From: Emiliania huxleyi CCMP1516
Taxonomy: Eukaryota; Haptophyta; Isochrysidales; Noelaerhabdaceae
Direction: 5' to 3'
Assembly (NCBI RefSeq): GCF_000372725.1
Contig: NW_005198966.1
Span: 702,459-766,458 of the forward strand
DNA length: 64,000 bases
Position 1 is the first letter of the stretch; every line of letters starts with the position of its first letter. The translations under genes were made by a program, and so were the position numbers. The notes beneath the pieces were generated by a model. That model did not search any database and had not been told where the DNA came from. It worked only from the letters and a program-made list of their open reading frames with translations. Positions 53,773 to 63,963 of the stretch are shown one piece after another.

Positions 53773-54436
53773 GCCGGGGTTCGCTGATGCGGCGCCGCGG
53801 GCTGCCCGCTGAGAGGCCGGAATGCGGCTGCAGCGGCTGCGGCTGAGCGCGCGTCGCCTGACACATATTGTGGCGCCCCCGACGGCTCAAAGCCTCCACG
53901 TGGGGGCTTTGCGATGTCGGGGGCGATAGCTTTACGGAATGTCAACTCTGTCGCTCTCCCTATACCCGTGTAGACTAACTGTGCGTCTTCATAAAGTGCT
54001 ATTGTGTGCATATTACTCACCTACGTTCGGCTGCGAACCCCGCTGTATATCGTCCGGGGTATAAACTATATCTATAAATCAATAATGTGTACCGGTCCGG
54101 CTCGCATCTCGCCAGACGCCACTGTGCACTGTCCACTGATGTGTGATTTATTTCTCGAGTCTCTCGATATCAAATGTCCTATCGGCCCACTTGCAACCCG
54201 CCCTTAGTTGCTTGTAAAATCGTAACGGAAATGGTGTGCTGACTTTTGGTATCACCCCCCAAATCAGAATGCGCATTCCACCAGCCGATATGCGCCCTAG
54301 ATCGCCTCCAGACCAAAGAGAAGTACCGCGCAAGCAGCGCCGATGTCGGCGCGGCCCGCTTAGATGACGTGTTCGGCGTCGGCTCCCGGAGGCCACCAGA
54401 AACCGCGCCTCCCCCCAAACGGACGAAAGAGGTGCG
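53773..54436. other. Intergenic region with a long hairpin
   Basis: 53874-53925 folds into a hairpin: outer arms CGCCCCCGAC/GTCGGGGGCG, inner arms CAAAGCC/GGCTTTG around CACGTG. The sequence becomes AT-richer from 53940 to 54240. No convincing gene. Confidence 0.5.
53874..53925. repeat. 52-bp imperfect hairpin downstream of the ZIP gene
   Basis: Ten-base outer stem and about ten-base inner stem separated by a small asymmetric bulge. It begins 102 bp after the stop codon; could act in the 3' UTR or be a MITE. Confidence 0.6.
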
Positions 54437-55519
54437 CTATTGAACCCCGTCCCTGCGTTCTGGTGCGGACGGTCGAGGAGTGGTGCGAGGCCGGTCCCAC
54501 TCAGGATATCGTCCAGGAGTTGCCTCTGAAGGATTTGGAGGGGCCCAAGCTGCTGCCGTCCTATGCGTGGGGAGTGCAGGCGGGATACCAAAGTAGAGCA
54601 GCGACGGCGTCAAAGGCATCGCCATCGCCACCGTCAACGGCAGCGCATGCGCCGGCATCGGCGACAGTAGTGGGGTGGTGTCGGTGTGGGGGAAGGGGTT
54701 CGGCATTGGAGCGGGGGCAAATGCGCCGGTGGCGTTGGCGGTGGCGGTGGCGGTGGTGAAAGGCACCGACTGCTCAAACGGGCCTGCGCCTGACCCCAAC
54801 ATCACGCCCGAGGCCGCGGGCGCGCAGGAGACGCCTGGCGCTGCCGCGCTCGGCGCTGCACACGCGGGCTGCCAGCGCATCCGCGGCGGCTCTGGCGTCG
54901 CGGGCAGTCCTATCAGCGGCTCGAGGGTTCGCCCGACGCGAAACCTAACCCAGCCGCTCTCCCCGGGCGGCATCGCCGCGAGGCCGGCGAAAGTCGCCGT
55001 CGTCTCTTCCCGCAGGATCACGAGGGGAGGCCCCGTCGAAGAGCAAACCTGGTTCACCACCCGGTGCTGCGGCCACCCATTGGCGCTGCCCTCGTTCCAG
55101 ATGCCGCCGGTGTGCTGGTTGGTCGGCGCGCGGCCGCACACCACCCGCAGGCGGGAGGCGGCGACGATGACTCCGCGAGCGCGGCACTCGCTGCAGAACC
55201 GCTCGCGGAACGCAGGCCCGGCCTTGCGCAGCACTACTTGCGCGCAGTGCCTCATGCCGCCCGACAGCTCCTGCCCCCAGCAGAAGGCGAGGTTGAAGTT
55301 GGGTGGCGGCGCAGACGCGGCTAGGCCGCGTGGTCTGCTAAACTGGCCCGAGGAGCGGTCAAAGTGGCGGGCCGCCTCTCGGCGAGCACTCTCCGACGCT
55401 TCGCCGCCGCCATCGCGCCGTGCCAAATCAGCGACCTCTGATAGGCAGAGGAGCCCCGCGTGTTGCTCGTCCTGCTCGTTGCCTGCCGGAGCTACGGGCG
55501 GGGTCGGTCCAGGATGCAT
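54437..55519 (-). CDS. Hypothetical cysteine-containing protein
   Basis: Frame of 360 aa from the ATG at 55519. The part from residue 70 to 190 looks protein-like: FNLAFCWGQELSGGMRHCAQ, FRERFCSECRARGVIVAASR, LVILREETTATFAGLAAMPP. The last 120 residues are proline/alanine/methionine low complexity. The plus strand is also open for much of this length, so coding is not certain. No family recognised. Confidence 0.35.
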   Translation of the reverse strand: MHPGPTPPVAPAGNEQDEQHAGLLCLSEVADLARRDGGGEASESARREAARHFDRSSGQFSRPRGLAASAPPPNFNLAFCWGQELSGGMRHCAQVVLRKAGPAFRERFCSECRARGVIVAASRLRVVCGRAPTNQHTGGIWNEGSANGWPQHRVVNQVCSSTGPPLVILREETTATFAGLAAMPPGESGWVRFRVGRTLEPLIGLPATPEPPRMRWQPACAAPSAAAPGVSCAPAASGVMLGSGAGPFEQSVPFTTATATANATGAFAPAPMPNPFPHTDTTPLLSPMPAHALPLTVAMAMPLTPSLLYFGIPPALPTHRTAAAWAPPNPSEATPGRYPEWDRPRTTPRPSAPERRDGVQ

Positions 55520-55929
55520 GACATGCCTGTCTGTGTCTAAGATCGGAGACCGAACGCCGAAGTTGGCCGTCGGGAACCTCGGGAATCTCTCGGTGGTACT
55601 CCGGGGTATGCCCTGGGGTCCCCTACCCCCACACTGCTGTGAAGAGGGACGTAACCCACAATAAGAATTTTACAAGCCTCGGGCTCTCTTGCCCGCAACC
55701 CGATGCCAATCATCCGGCCCGCTGGGTGTGCTTCTCAGCCCCCCGGCCCTGCCCCTGGATGTGTTGTTACTGACTGCACTCCAAGTGCTCCAAAACTCGC
55801 TCGCGCGACACTACTCGTAGGCAGGCACGGGACTGGCGCGCACTGGCACTAACACAGGTACACCATATAAGAAAGAAACAAAGGGAGGGATGATGACCGC
55901 AGCCGCCACCACACAGGGATTTCAAGGGG
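55520..55929. repeat. Repeat-rich stretch: R6 (55680-55790) and R1 (55815-55856, inverted)
   Basis: R6 (CAACCCGATGCCAATCATCC, GGCCCGCTGGGTG, ACTGCACTCCAAGTGCTCC) is the inverse of 28905-29012. The R1 core appears inverted as GGCACGGGACTGGCGCGCAC. The two lie directly beside the 3' end of the decayed LINE. Confidence 0.7.
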
Positions 55930-57165
55930 AGAAGTGTGGTGCTAGCCGTCGCCCACCCTCGGGCGTCTACCACTTCCTATCTCTCTTCGCAGTTTCTCAC
56001 TAATTCTCGCAGCGAGCGACCTCATGCCACCTCTCGTTCACGTTCTTCCCACTCTCGTCCTCGTTCTCTCTCCTGCTGTTTCATCCCCCGACGTCGTCAA
56101 ATGTCGCTCGCCTGTCCTTCCCCCCTTCTCATCTGGCAATCTCATCTTATTGTCCCATGGGTGTTTGAGGCTGGCTACGGCCACTTCGCTCCACAGCCGT
56201 CCCGCCATCCCTGCCGTGTGCGATCCCGGCCTCACCGTCTTTCGAAATTGCTCGCACACCCACTCATGTGCGCTAGTGCGCTCTGGCGTATGTGCCCGTA
56301 TGTCCGTCGGTCCACTATCTCCCTCTTCTCCGGGTCCTCTGCCGCCTCCCTTCTCACTGTGTACATGCACGGCCGAGTTCGCACCGCGTCCCGAACCACC
56401 TTCGAGGCGTCCTCCGTGTCGTCCTTTCCGAGGTATGCTGTCGCCACTGCGTCGGCGTATGCGTTGCAGGCTATTCCCACGTGCGATGGCACCCACACGA
56501 AGACCACCGCCTCTAGCTGCGATCTATAGTAAGCAATCGCCTCTAGGAGACCGCCTCTCTCCCAGTCCCTCAGACCTTCTGGCATCCCTTTGCGGTGCGC
56601 ATTCTCAATCTGCTGCAGCGCGGGTTTGCAGTCGCATAGTACTAGGCACCGCCGCGTCTGTGCGTCGCTCGCGCTCGCCATTTTGCGTATGTATGCGAGA
56701 TCGCGTACATCTCCGCGTCTATCACCTCCCACGTGTTCGGCAGCTTTCCTCCCCACATGCCCGCCCCAAGGGCTGTCCGTATCTCCTGTTCGTCACAGGG
56801 CCCGATTCCGTTGGGGTCCCTTACCTGTGCGTCTCCCGGGACGCGCCTCCCAAATCGCGTCGGTCCTTCGAAGACGCCGTACGCCACACCCTAGGGTCCG
56901 GCACGTACTTTCTATCCTCCGCCATTTCGTCTTCATGGTCCTTTCCTCCGTCCGTCGCCGCAAAGTGTGTGAACTGGTGTGATACGTGCAGCGCGAGGCA
57001 TGTCTGCGCTACTTTCACATTCAGGGCTCGCACTCTTCCCGGATCGGAGCGGCTCGCTGTCTTTTCCCATCTTGATTTGCGCTCCTTTGCCGTCTCTCAG
57101 CTCTCCCCCCGTCTCAAATTCGTCGTATCGAAGCAAGAAGCACGTCAGGGGTCGCGGACGTAGGG
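55930..57165 (-). mobile_element. Decayed LINE fragment with RNase H domain
   Basis: Minus-strand frames, broken at least twice, read GPCDEQEIRTALGAGMWGGK and EVIDAEMYAI, then CLVLCDCKPALQQIE and FVWVPSHVGIACNAYADAVA, then VVRDAVRTRPCMY. These match the LINE at 33810-35871 at the RNase H core, and this copy extends slightly further upstream. Frame shifts and internal stops show it is inactive. No target duplication was identified. Confidence 0.75.
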
Positions 57166-57883
57166 CAATTCCCCCGATCAGACTGGACTCCCCCGAGGGG
57201 AAGCGAGAGGTTCTACTCGTGCGAAATGTTCATGATCGAGTCGCGCAACGAGAAGAAGGAGGACGGCTTGAGGTCGCCCTTGACGGAGTCGAGGCGCGGC
57301 GCGGAGCCGAAGGTGTGGACCCCTTTGCCCCATGTCTGCGCGCTGGGGTGGCCCTGGAAGCTGGATCTCACCGGAGATACCATCATGGAATTGGCAGCCC
57401 CATGCGGCGCGCCCTTGTCTCGGGCGAGGAGCGGCTCCGTGGACCACAGAGGGGCAGAGCCGAAGGTGCGGACCCCTTTGCCCCATGACTGTGCTGGGGT
57501 GGCCCTCGGCATGGAATTGGCAGCCCCATGTGGCGCTCGCAGATCTGCACGCAACGAGAAGAAAATGGAGGCCTCGACCTCAACCACAACGCTCAAGCAT
57601 GTGCGAGATGTGTGGGGTGCACGCCCGTGGGGGCTGGGGCACGTGGGGGCCTGGGCGGCGGCGGCAGGTTTGGCTTTGCATGGGGAGCCCGGATTTCTCT
57701 CGCACACGGCTTTACATGTAGCTCTTCTCTAGTGTGAGGGTATCCAGTTTCCTGCAACACGACTAAAGCAGCGTGGCGACACGCGGCGGCCGCCCCGCGC
57801 GACCCAAACCCTGTACTGGCCACTGGCCACTGGCCCGTGCCTACTACCGCGCCCGCCGCCCATGCATCGCTAGGCCGCGCCGC
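57166..57883. repeat. Direct duplication of about 130-150 bp, possibly of a minus-strand exon
   Basis: ATGGAATTGGCAGCCCCATG occurs at about 57384 and 57509; GCCGAAGGTG..GGACCCCTTTGCCCCATG occurs at about 57306 and 57460 (given in parts to stay short). On the minus strand both copies read GAPHGAANSM then WGKGVHTFGSAP, and the downstream one continues to a stop (DSVKGDLKPSSFFSLRDSIM). This may be the duplicated last exon of an unrecognised gene, with the duplication forming an intron in the making. No start or upstream exon found. Confidence 0.5.
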
Positions 57884-60544
57884 CTAGTCGCTGTCCGAGT
57901 CCGAGCCAGCGGCCGGCTTGGCCGGCGCGGCCGCCTCGGACGAGTCCGAGTCGTCCGCGGCCAGGCTGGCTCGCTGCTTGGCCTTGTACGCCTTCATCTC
58001 GGCCTCGTACCGCTCCTTGTCCGCCTTGGCCTTGGCGTCCCACGGCGCCTTTGCCTCGGCGTCCATCTCCTTCCACTTTGCGCCGGCGATGCGGCCGATG
58101 TCGGTCACCTTTGCGTCCGGGTGCTCCTCCTTGATGCTCGCGCGGGAGGCGTTCATCCAGAGCATGAATGCCTGCTCACGGGCCGGCGGGTGAGGAGACG
58201 CGCGCGGCGGGGAGTTGGGGTGTGGTGCGGCGCGAGCGGGCGGGCGCCGACATGCCGCGCTTGGGCGCGTCCTTGTCCTTCTTCTTCTGCGGCTTCTTCT
58301 TGGGCGACGCCTTCGCCTTCGCCGCCGGCTTCGCCTTCTTCTTCTTTGGCGCGTCGCTGTCGCTGTCGCTGCCGCTGTCGCTGCCGCTGCTCTCCGCCTT
58401 CTTCTTGCCCTTCTTCTTGGACGAACCCGCGCGCTCGTCGTCGCTGCCGCCGCCGCCGCCGCCCTCCTCGTACTCCTCGTCGACGTCAGACTCCTCGCCG
58501 GGCGCGAAGTCCGCGTCCTCCTCCGAGTCGTCGTCGTCGTCGTCGTCGTCGGCGCCCATCCCGTCGGCCGCGCCGCTGCTGCTCGCGCGCTGCCGCTTGA
58601 TGCGATCCATATACGGGTCCTCGTCGCCTACTCGCGGGCACCTCTCGGCTGGCTCCATGGTGCGTCTCGAGGTCGGCCGCGCGCGGCTCCTCCTCGCCGC
58701 CGTCCGACTCGTCGTCCGCGTCGTCGGCGTTGGCCTTGTTTGCGGCGGCGAGGTTGCGGATCTTGATCTGCTTGCCCTGCAAGAAGGCGAAGAGCTCCTT
58801 GTAGTCGGAGCGCTGCAGGTTGACGAACTGGTGGCTGCTGCCGTCGCGCATGTAGAGCGTGATGTCGAAGGTGCGCGCCGACTGCGCCTGTGCGCGCGGG
58901 GCGGGGGGGGGGGGGGGGGGCGTGGTGAGGCGGGGCGGCGGGGAGAGGCAGAGGCGGCGGGGAGAGGCAGCAGAGAACAGAGGCAGCAGGGGAGGAGAGA
59001 GGCAGCAAGGGCTGTCTCTGCCTGCGCGGCCTTGTCCACGCGGTTGAACTCGAGCGAGCCGATGCGCTCGAAGTCGATGTGCAGCGGCTTGTTCGCGACG
59101 AAGAAGAAGCACTTGTCGAGCGGGTACAGGAAGCCGTCGTTGGCCTGTGCGATGGAGGCGGACGCACGAGGTCGGGGCAATCTCGGCAGGTCTCGGTATG
59201 TCTCGGTATATCTCGCGGCAGATCTCGGCAGATCTCGGCAGAGCTCGGCAGATCTCGGCAGAGCTCGGCAGAGCTCGGCAGAGCTCGGCAGATCTCGGGA
59301 GGTCTCGCCTTGAGCGAGCAGCGGATCGACTTGAACTTGTCCTCCTTCTCGCCGTTGAAGCCGCCGACCTTTGGCCGCACCACCTTCTTCTTGGTGAAGG
59401 CGCACATCACCTTTGGCAGCAGGTCGACGAGCTCCCCGCTCTCGGACCGCTCGAGCTTGTCGTCGAACCGGCGCTTGAGCTCGGCGGAATCGAGGGCGAT
59501 CTCGAGGTCGACGGTCGCGTCGCGCGGCAGCTGCATCACGATGTGCGGGTACATGGTGGCGCCCTGGCGGAGCGGGTGCTCGAGCGAGACCACGAAGGCC
59601 ATCGTGTAGTTGTCCTGCTTCGGGAGGACGTACACCGACGCGACGTTGGTGTAGAGCACCTTGTAGTCGTACGTCTTGCCGTGCAGCTTGAGGAACTTGT
59701 CGAACATCTCGATGTCGTATCGGCCGCGCGGGACGGTGAGGCCGACGTCCTCGAAGGTGGCGAGCGAGGTGCCCGACGCCTCCAGGTCGCCAGACTCCTT
59801 GATCTGCGCGACGAGGGTCTCTGCCGGCGCCAGCTCCTCCTCGTCCGCCTCGTCGTCGCGCGCGGCCGCCGGCACGTGGAAGCGAATCCCGACGACCATC
59901 TCGTCCTCGGGCGCGGCGGTGTCGTCGTCGGCGAGCTCGATGATCGCCTCCTTGCGGTTCGAGGCGATCGCCTGCGACACTGCCGCCAGCGGGATCTCGA
60001 GCGCCGCCTTGTCCTCGACGCGGAACGCGAGCGAGGTGCCCTCGACCAGCGCCTCGCCCCAGTTCCACCCCTTCCACGAGAAGGCGACGTCCTTGAGGTC
60101 GAGCTCGAAGACGCGGGCGCAGTAGTCGCCGACCACGCCCCTGTCCTGCGAGCGCAGCCCCACGAACGTGTGCGAGAAGCCGCCCTTGGCGCGCAGCTTG
60201 AGCATGCACGCGTACGGCGGCGCCTTTGCCCACTCGGCGCCGCGCAGGTCCGACTTTGAGATGGCGATGACGTGGCCAGTCTTCTTCGACTTCCAGCCGA
60301 AGCCGCCCGAGTGCATCCGCAGCGTCCCCAGGTTCTCCTCGCGGTGCTGGTCCTTGCCGGCAAGCAGCACGTTGCCAAACTGTCAACGGGCGGCGCAGAC
60401 GAGGGTCGGGCGGCGCGAGGGGCGGGGGCGGAGGGGGCGGGCGAGCGGCGCGTGCAGGCGCGGGCGCGGCGTGGGCGGGCCCTTCGAAACCTGCTGGGTC
60501 TCTGGCTCCGAGGCCCCAGCGGATGAGCTAGCCGCTTCCGCCAT
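57884..60544 (-). CDS. SSRP1: FACT complex subunit SSRP1 (Pob3-like with HMG box), six exons
   Basis: Exons: 60544-60491, 60379-59309, 59144-59022, 58887-58683, 58627-58248, 58171-57884; 706 aa, the same size as animal SSRP1. Exon 2 encodes the N-terminal and first PH-like domains (GNVLLAGKDQHREENLGTLR; KVLYTNVASVYVLPKQDNYT). Exons 3-4 finish the second PH domain (PLDKCFFFVANKPLHIDFER; FDITLYMRDGSSHQFVNL). Exon 5 is the acidic and then lysine-rich linker (DDDDDDDDSEEDADF; KKKKAKPAAKAKASPKKK). Exon 6 is the HMG box (AFMLWMNASRASIKEEHPDA). With SPT16 (not in this window) it displaces and rebuilds H2A-H2B during transcription and replication. Introns 2, 3, 4 and 5 all have GC donors in reading-frame-tested positions. 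Intron 2 is a GATCTCGGCA minisatellite. Confidence 0.93.
59165..59300. repeat. CCGAGAT-type minisatellite in SSRP1 intron 2
   Basis: Ten or more units of GATCTCGGCA/GAGCTCGGCA, preceded by TCTCGGTATG units. Fills nearly all of the 164-bp intron 59308-59145. Confidence 0.9.
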
Positions 60545-60597
60545 TCGCGCAGCGCCGCACACTCTCGCGCCAGGCGGTGAAGCAGAAATCGCACTCT

Positions 60598-60672
60598 TGA
60601 CTGCGGGCTCTCTTGCCTGTAGCCCGATGCCATCATCTGGCCCGCTGGGTGCGCTTCTTTCTTAGCTCCCCG
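60598..60672 (+). repeat. Dispersed repeat R6, copy 3 (partial)
   Basis: TTGACTGCGGGCTCTCTTGC, AGCCCGATGCCATCATCTGG and CCCGCTGGGTGCGCTTCT match 55676-55738. It lies just upstream of the SSRP1 start. Confidence 0.65.
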
Positions 60673-61131
60673 GCTACATTCCCGAAGCGGCGTAGGAGGC
60701 TACACTGACTGAAAGGGATTTTGCACAAAAGAAATCAAAACTTCCGAGAAAAAGAATTTCCCGCTAGCCAGGAAAAGAATACAGCTTACAGGCGCAAGGT
60801 TGTTTGCTTGGGGAAGGTTAAGGTTTTTCAGTAATCTCAATTCGTGTGAAGGCTTGTGCGTCACAAAAAACTTGAGATGAGATCTCTCCGCACACGCGGG
60901 CCTCCGAGCGAAATACAGACCAAACACACGCCGTGAGCTTCAACTCCTTCCATCCCGCACTGAGTTGCGCGATCCCCGTTTAATGCTCGAGGATACAGCT
61001 CGAGGGATACGGGCCGCCGGCCCCTCGTTCTCCTGCTGCACGCGCGCGCGGCCAGCGCACGCCTCAAAACATGCGCGCTCGCATCCGTGTGCCTCCATGG
61101 GACACTGGAGTAGACTACTCGACGTCAAAGC
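60673..61131. other. Intergenic region
   Basis: AT-richer from 60710 to 60870 (GAAAAAGAATTTCCCGC, GGTTAAGGTTTTTCAG). No gene seen. Expected to hold the SSRP1 promoter and the 3' UTR of the next minus-strand gene. Confidence 0.4.
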
Positions 61132-62099
61132 TCAGGTCGACCCCGAACCGCGGGCCTTTGCGCCTGCGTGGGGCAGAAGCCGGAGCTCATCGCAAGGGAA
61201 GACGAAGTCGGGAACTGGGCGGCACAGGCCCGCGCGCCTGCTGAGGTCGACCGAGGCGCTGGCGAGCAGCGTGAAGGAGTCGACGGTCGAGCGCACACTG
61301 CCGGTCAGCGCCCCCGTCTGGTCCACGCCGAGGCAGACCAGCTGGCTCGGCGACGGCTCGGCGCATGCGGCGACCTGCAGCGCCGCCAGCTTGCGTTGCC
61401 GCGCGTCCCAGAGCAGCGAGCCGCCGAGCGCGGCCCACGGACCGGAGGCGCCCTCGGCGGCGCCGAAGCGGCGGAGCACGCCGAGCGAGCCGACCAGCCC
61501 CTCCTCCTCGTGCGGTAGCTTGAGCCCGGTCTGCGCCTGTTCTCCACTCCACTCAATCACTTCATCAGAGCCCTCAACCTCGGGAGCTTGAGCACCGCCC
61601 GCGCCATCACGCGCGAGCTGCGCAGAGCAAAGGTGGCGTCGGTGCCGCCACGCAGCCAGAGGAGGCGGCAGAGCTTCCTCCGCTCCTCCGCCAGGCGCGC
61701 CGCGTCGAGCGGGCCCGCCGCCGGCGCGCCCGCCCCGAGCGCCTCGCGCGCACCCGCGCCGAGTGCCTGCGCGACACCCGCGCTGGCAGCAGCCTGGTTT
61801 GTGTCCGGCGTCGCGTGCAGGAGCAGCTTGCCGAGCTTGGTCATGAGCACGGAGTCCTCGCGCCGAAGCTCCTCGCACAGCTGCGCCCGCTTGGTCTCCT
61901 TCATGTTCTCCGCCCTCTGCGCGTCCAGCCTCACCACCGACGCCTTTGCCAGCCTCGCCAGCGCCTTTTCCTTTTCGTCGTACGCAGTTTCGGCAGCGCT
62001 CAAGCGCGACTTGAGCTCTGCGGTCTCCCTTTCGAGCGCCTCGCACCTGCTGGTGGACGCGTCCAGCTTCTCGCGGAGAGCGCTCACGTCCGCACCCAT
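61132..62099 (-). CDS. Coiled-coil protein of unknown family, two exons
   Basis: Exon 1 62099-61596, exon 2 61536-61132, 302 aa (an upstream in-frame ATG at 62189 would add 30). Residues 1-110 are a heptad-type coiled coil (VSALREKLDASTSRCEALER, ETAELKSRLSAAETAYDEKE). Then LAEERRKLCRLLWLRGGTDA leads to the junction VMARA|AQTGLKLPHEEEGL and a beta-rich end (AGLCRPVPDFVFPCDELRL). The sequence around the donor (GTGCTCAAGCTCCCGAGG) repeats that just after the acceptor (GGGCTCAAGCTACCGCACG), so the intron looks like a local duplication. No family recognised; the C-terminal half could be a phosphoinositide- or ubiquitin-type fold but nothing is diagnostic. Confidence 0.6.
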
Positions 62100-62189
62100 G
62101 TCGTGCGCGCCAGTCGCTGGCGAACCTGCGCGGCGCAAAACGGGATCCGTGGAGCGGTGCGGTGGTGGAGCGGTGCGGCGGTCACACAT

Positions 62190-62755
62190 GCAGGGGTGCT
62201 GAGGGGTTGGCGAGGCGGCGGCGGCGCAGGGGAGCGGCTTCCCACGGCACCCCTTGCCACGTCCCCGGCGCCCCGCCGACCCTCCCTCGGCCCCGGCCCG
62301 CCCCGCCCGCGCTCGCGCGCATTACCTAACGCCTCGTCCCGCCGCGAGAGATGCACGGCGTGGGCAGCGCACCCGCTTCCCGAGAGCGCACTCGGCGCAC
62401 AAAAATAAGAAAAAGCCGACCTTGAGCGCTGTCAGAGCGGTGTTTCGACACCGATATCGTTCAAGGACACACTTCATAGGTAAGTGTAAGGGCAGCTGAG
62501 TAGATACAGCGAATCCTTTGTGTTCACACCTGCAAGAGCAGGTGTGAACCGATTTCGGCCTTAGCCGTCGCCTTGCGGCGGCGGGGCGGGGCGGGGGGGC
62601 GGAAAAGAGGACCTCTAAGCGCCATCGCCATTGCAAGCAGCGCCATTGCAAGCAGTGCCCTGAAGAAAGAAAGAAAACAGACAACCCAAGGGAGGGATGG
62701 GAGCAGTGCCCTGGGAGCCCTCGCCCTAGCCGGGTGCTATTTTCCCTTTCGAAAA
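62190..62755. other. Intergenic region between divergent genes with a perfect hairpin
   Basis: GTTCACACCTGC and GCAGGTGTGAAC (62522-62549) form a 12-bp perfect stem with a four-base loop. GCCATTGCAAGCAG repeats at about 62624 and 62642. Divergent promoters expected. Confidence 0.5.
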
Positions 62756-63598
62756 ATGGCGGAAGCCTCGACTGTCGCAGCCCACATCGCCTCGCTCTCG
62801 GCCGACGCCTCGCTGGCCCGCGCATCGCTCCGTGCGTTGGCCACTGCGCTGCTGCCGCCCACCGGTGAGCGCGCGGCGCTGCTTGACGAGCACGCCTTCG
62901 ACCTCCTCGAGCCGCTGCTCTCGCTCGCAGCGAGCGCCACGCCACGGCCGGCGGCGCGAGAGGCGCACGCGCTGCTCGCCGGCCTGGCGACGGTGGTCGG
63001 CCCGCGCGAGGGCGTCGTCATGCTGCTCGGCGTGCTCTCCGCCGGCGCTCCGCCTCGCTCCCAGCTTCTCGTCGTGGCCATGCTGGCGGCCGTGCTGCCT
63101 CGCGTCAGGCGGCGGCGGCACGAGATGCTGTCCTCGACGCTGGAGGCGCTGAGCGCCCGATACCTGGCGCGGGGAGCCTGGCCGGCAGCGGACTGGGACG
63201 CGGCGGCGGAGGAGGAGACTGCGGCGGCGGAGGAGGCTGCGGCGGCCGAGGCAGAGGCAACGACGGCGGTGGAGGAGGCTGCGGCGGCGGCAGCGGGGGC
63301 AGGGGCGGAGCGTGAAAAGGAGGCGGTGGGGGCGGCGGAGAGGGAGGAGGGGGAGGCTGCGGTGGCAGGAGAGGCGCTGGAGGCGGCCACATGGAGCGAC
63401 TCGGGCAGCGGCGCAGCTCTGCTTGCGCTGCTCGCCCGCTGCGCCGCGTCAGTGATTCCAGATGGGATTCCGGATGGGGCGGGTCAGAGCACAAGCGACG
63501 AGCGCACGGCCGACGCCGCGCCGACGCACGCCGTGCTCGAGACCTTCCTCGAGGCGCTGGTCGAGAGGGCGGCGAGAGAGGGGCTAGGCGAGATCTAG
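62756..63598 (+). CDS. Alanine-rich helical protein, 5' part; continues beyond the window or into later exons
   Basis: ATG at 62756 (context AAAAATGGCG), 280 codons to a stop that probably lies in an intron. Residues 1-140 look like paired helices of a HEAT/ARM-type solenoid (HAFDLLEPLLSLAASATPRP, GVVMLLGVLSAGAPPRSQLL, ARYLARGAWPAADWDAAAEE). An acidic alanine/glutamate stretch follows, then VLETFLEALVERAAREGLGE. After the frame ends, GTCTCGGAGTCGAGGCTCCC repeats appear (63620-63760), the kind of minisatellite found in introns here, so the gene most likely splices on to the right. Family not recognised; glomulin-like or importin-like solenoids are possible. Confidence 0.5.
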   Translation: MAEASTVAAHIASLSADASLARASLRALATALLPPTGERAALLDEHAFDLLEPLLSLAASATPRPAAREAHALLAGLATVVGPREGVVMLLGVLSAGAPPRSQLLVVAMLAAVLPRVRRRRHEMLSSTLEALSARYLARGAWPAADWDAAAEEETAAAEEAAAAEAEATTAVEEAAAAAAGAGAEREKEAVGAAEREEGEAAVAGEALEAATWSDSGSGAALLALLARCAASVIPDGIPDGAGQSTSDERTADAAPTHAVLETFLEALVERAAREGLGEI

Positions 63599-63780
63599 CC
63601 GAGATACTGCCGGTCGAGAGTGGGTCGGAGTCGAGGCTCCCCTGCCGCCCTGTCTCGGAGTCGAGGCTCCCCTGCCGCCCTGTCTCGGCTGCGGTCTCTA
63701 ACCTCCGCCAGCTGAGCCCGACAGGTGTCGAGGCTCCGTGCGCCGCCCTGTCTCGGCTGCGGTCTGCCCGTGCCGCGATT
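63599..63780. repeat. TCTCGG/CGAGGCTCC minisatellite, probable intron
   Basis: Three to four units of GTCTCGGAGTCGAGGCTCCC-CTGCCGCCCT, grading into GTCTCGGCTGCGGTCT units. Similar in core to the intron minisatellites elsewhere. Confidence 0.8.
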
Positions 63781-63910
63781 CGCGCGCCGTGTGAACGGCG
63801 TCTCTTCACACCTCATGCCGTGAACAGGTCGGTCTGTGTCGCGTCGCGCGCGTCGTCGGCCTCGGACACGTCGCCGCTGGGCACTCCGCCGAGGCTCGTC
63901 CGCGCCGTGC

Positions 63911-63963
63911 AAACCCCAACCCCAACCCTAACCCCAACCCCACCCAAACCCAAACCCTAACCC
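63911..63963. repeat. Degenerate telomere-like (CCCTAA/CCCCAA)n
   Basis: AACCCCAACCCTAACCCC and CCCAAACCCAAACCCTAACC: mixed CCCTAA, CCCCAA and CCCAAA units over about 50 bp, close to the right edge. The strand is the one that would carry CCCTAA at a left telomere end, and unique sequence follows, so it is interstitial or intronic rather than a chromosome end. Confidence 0.7.
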
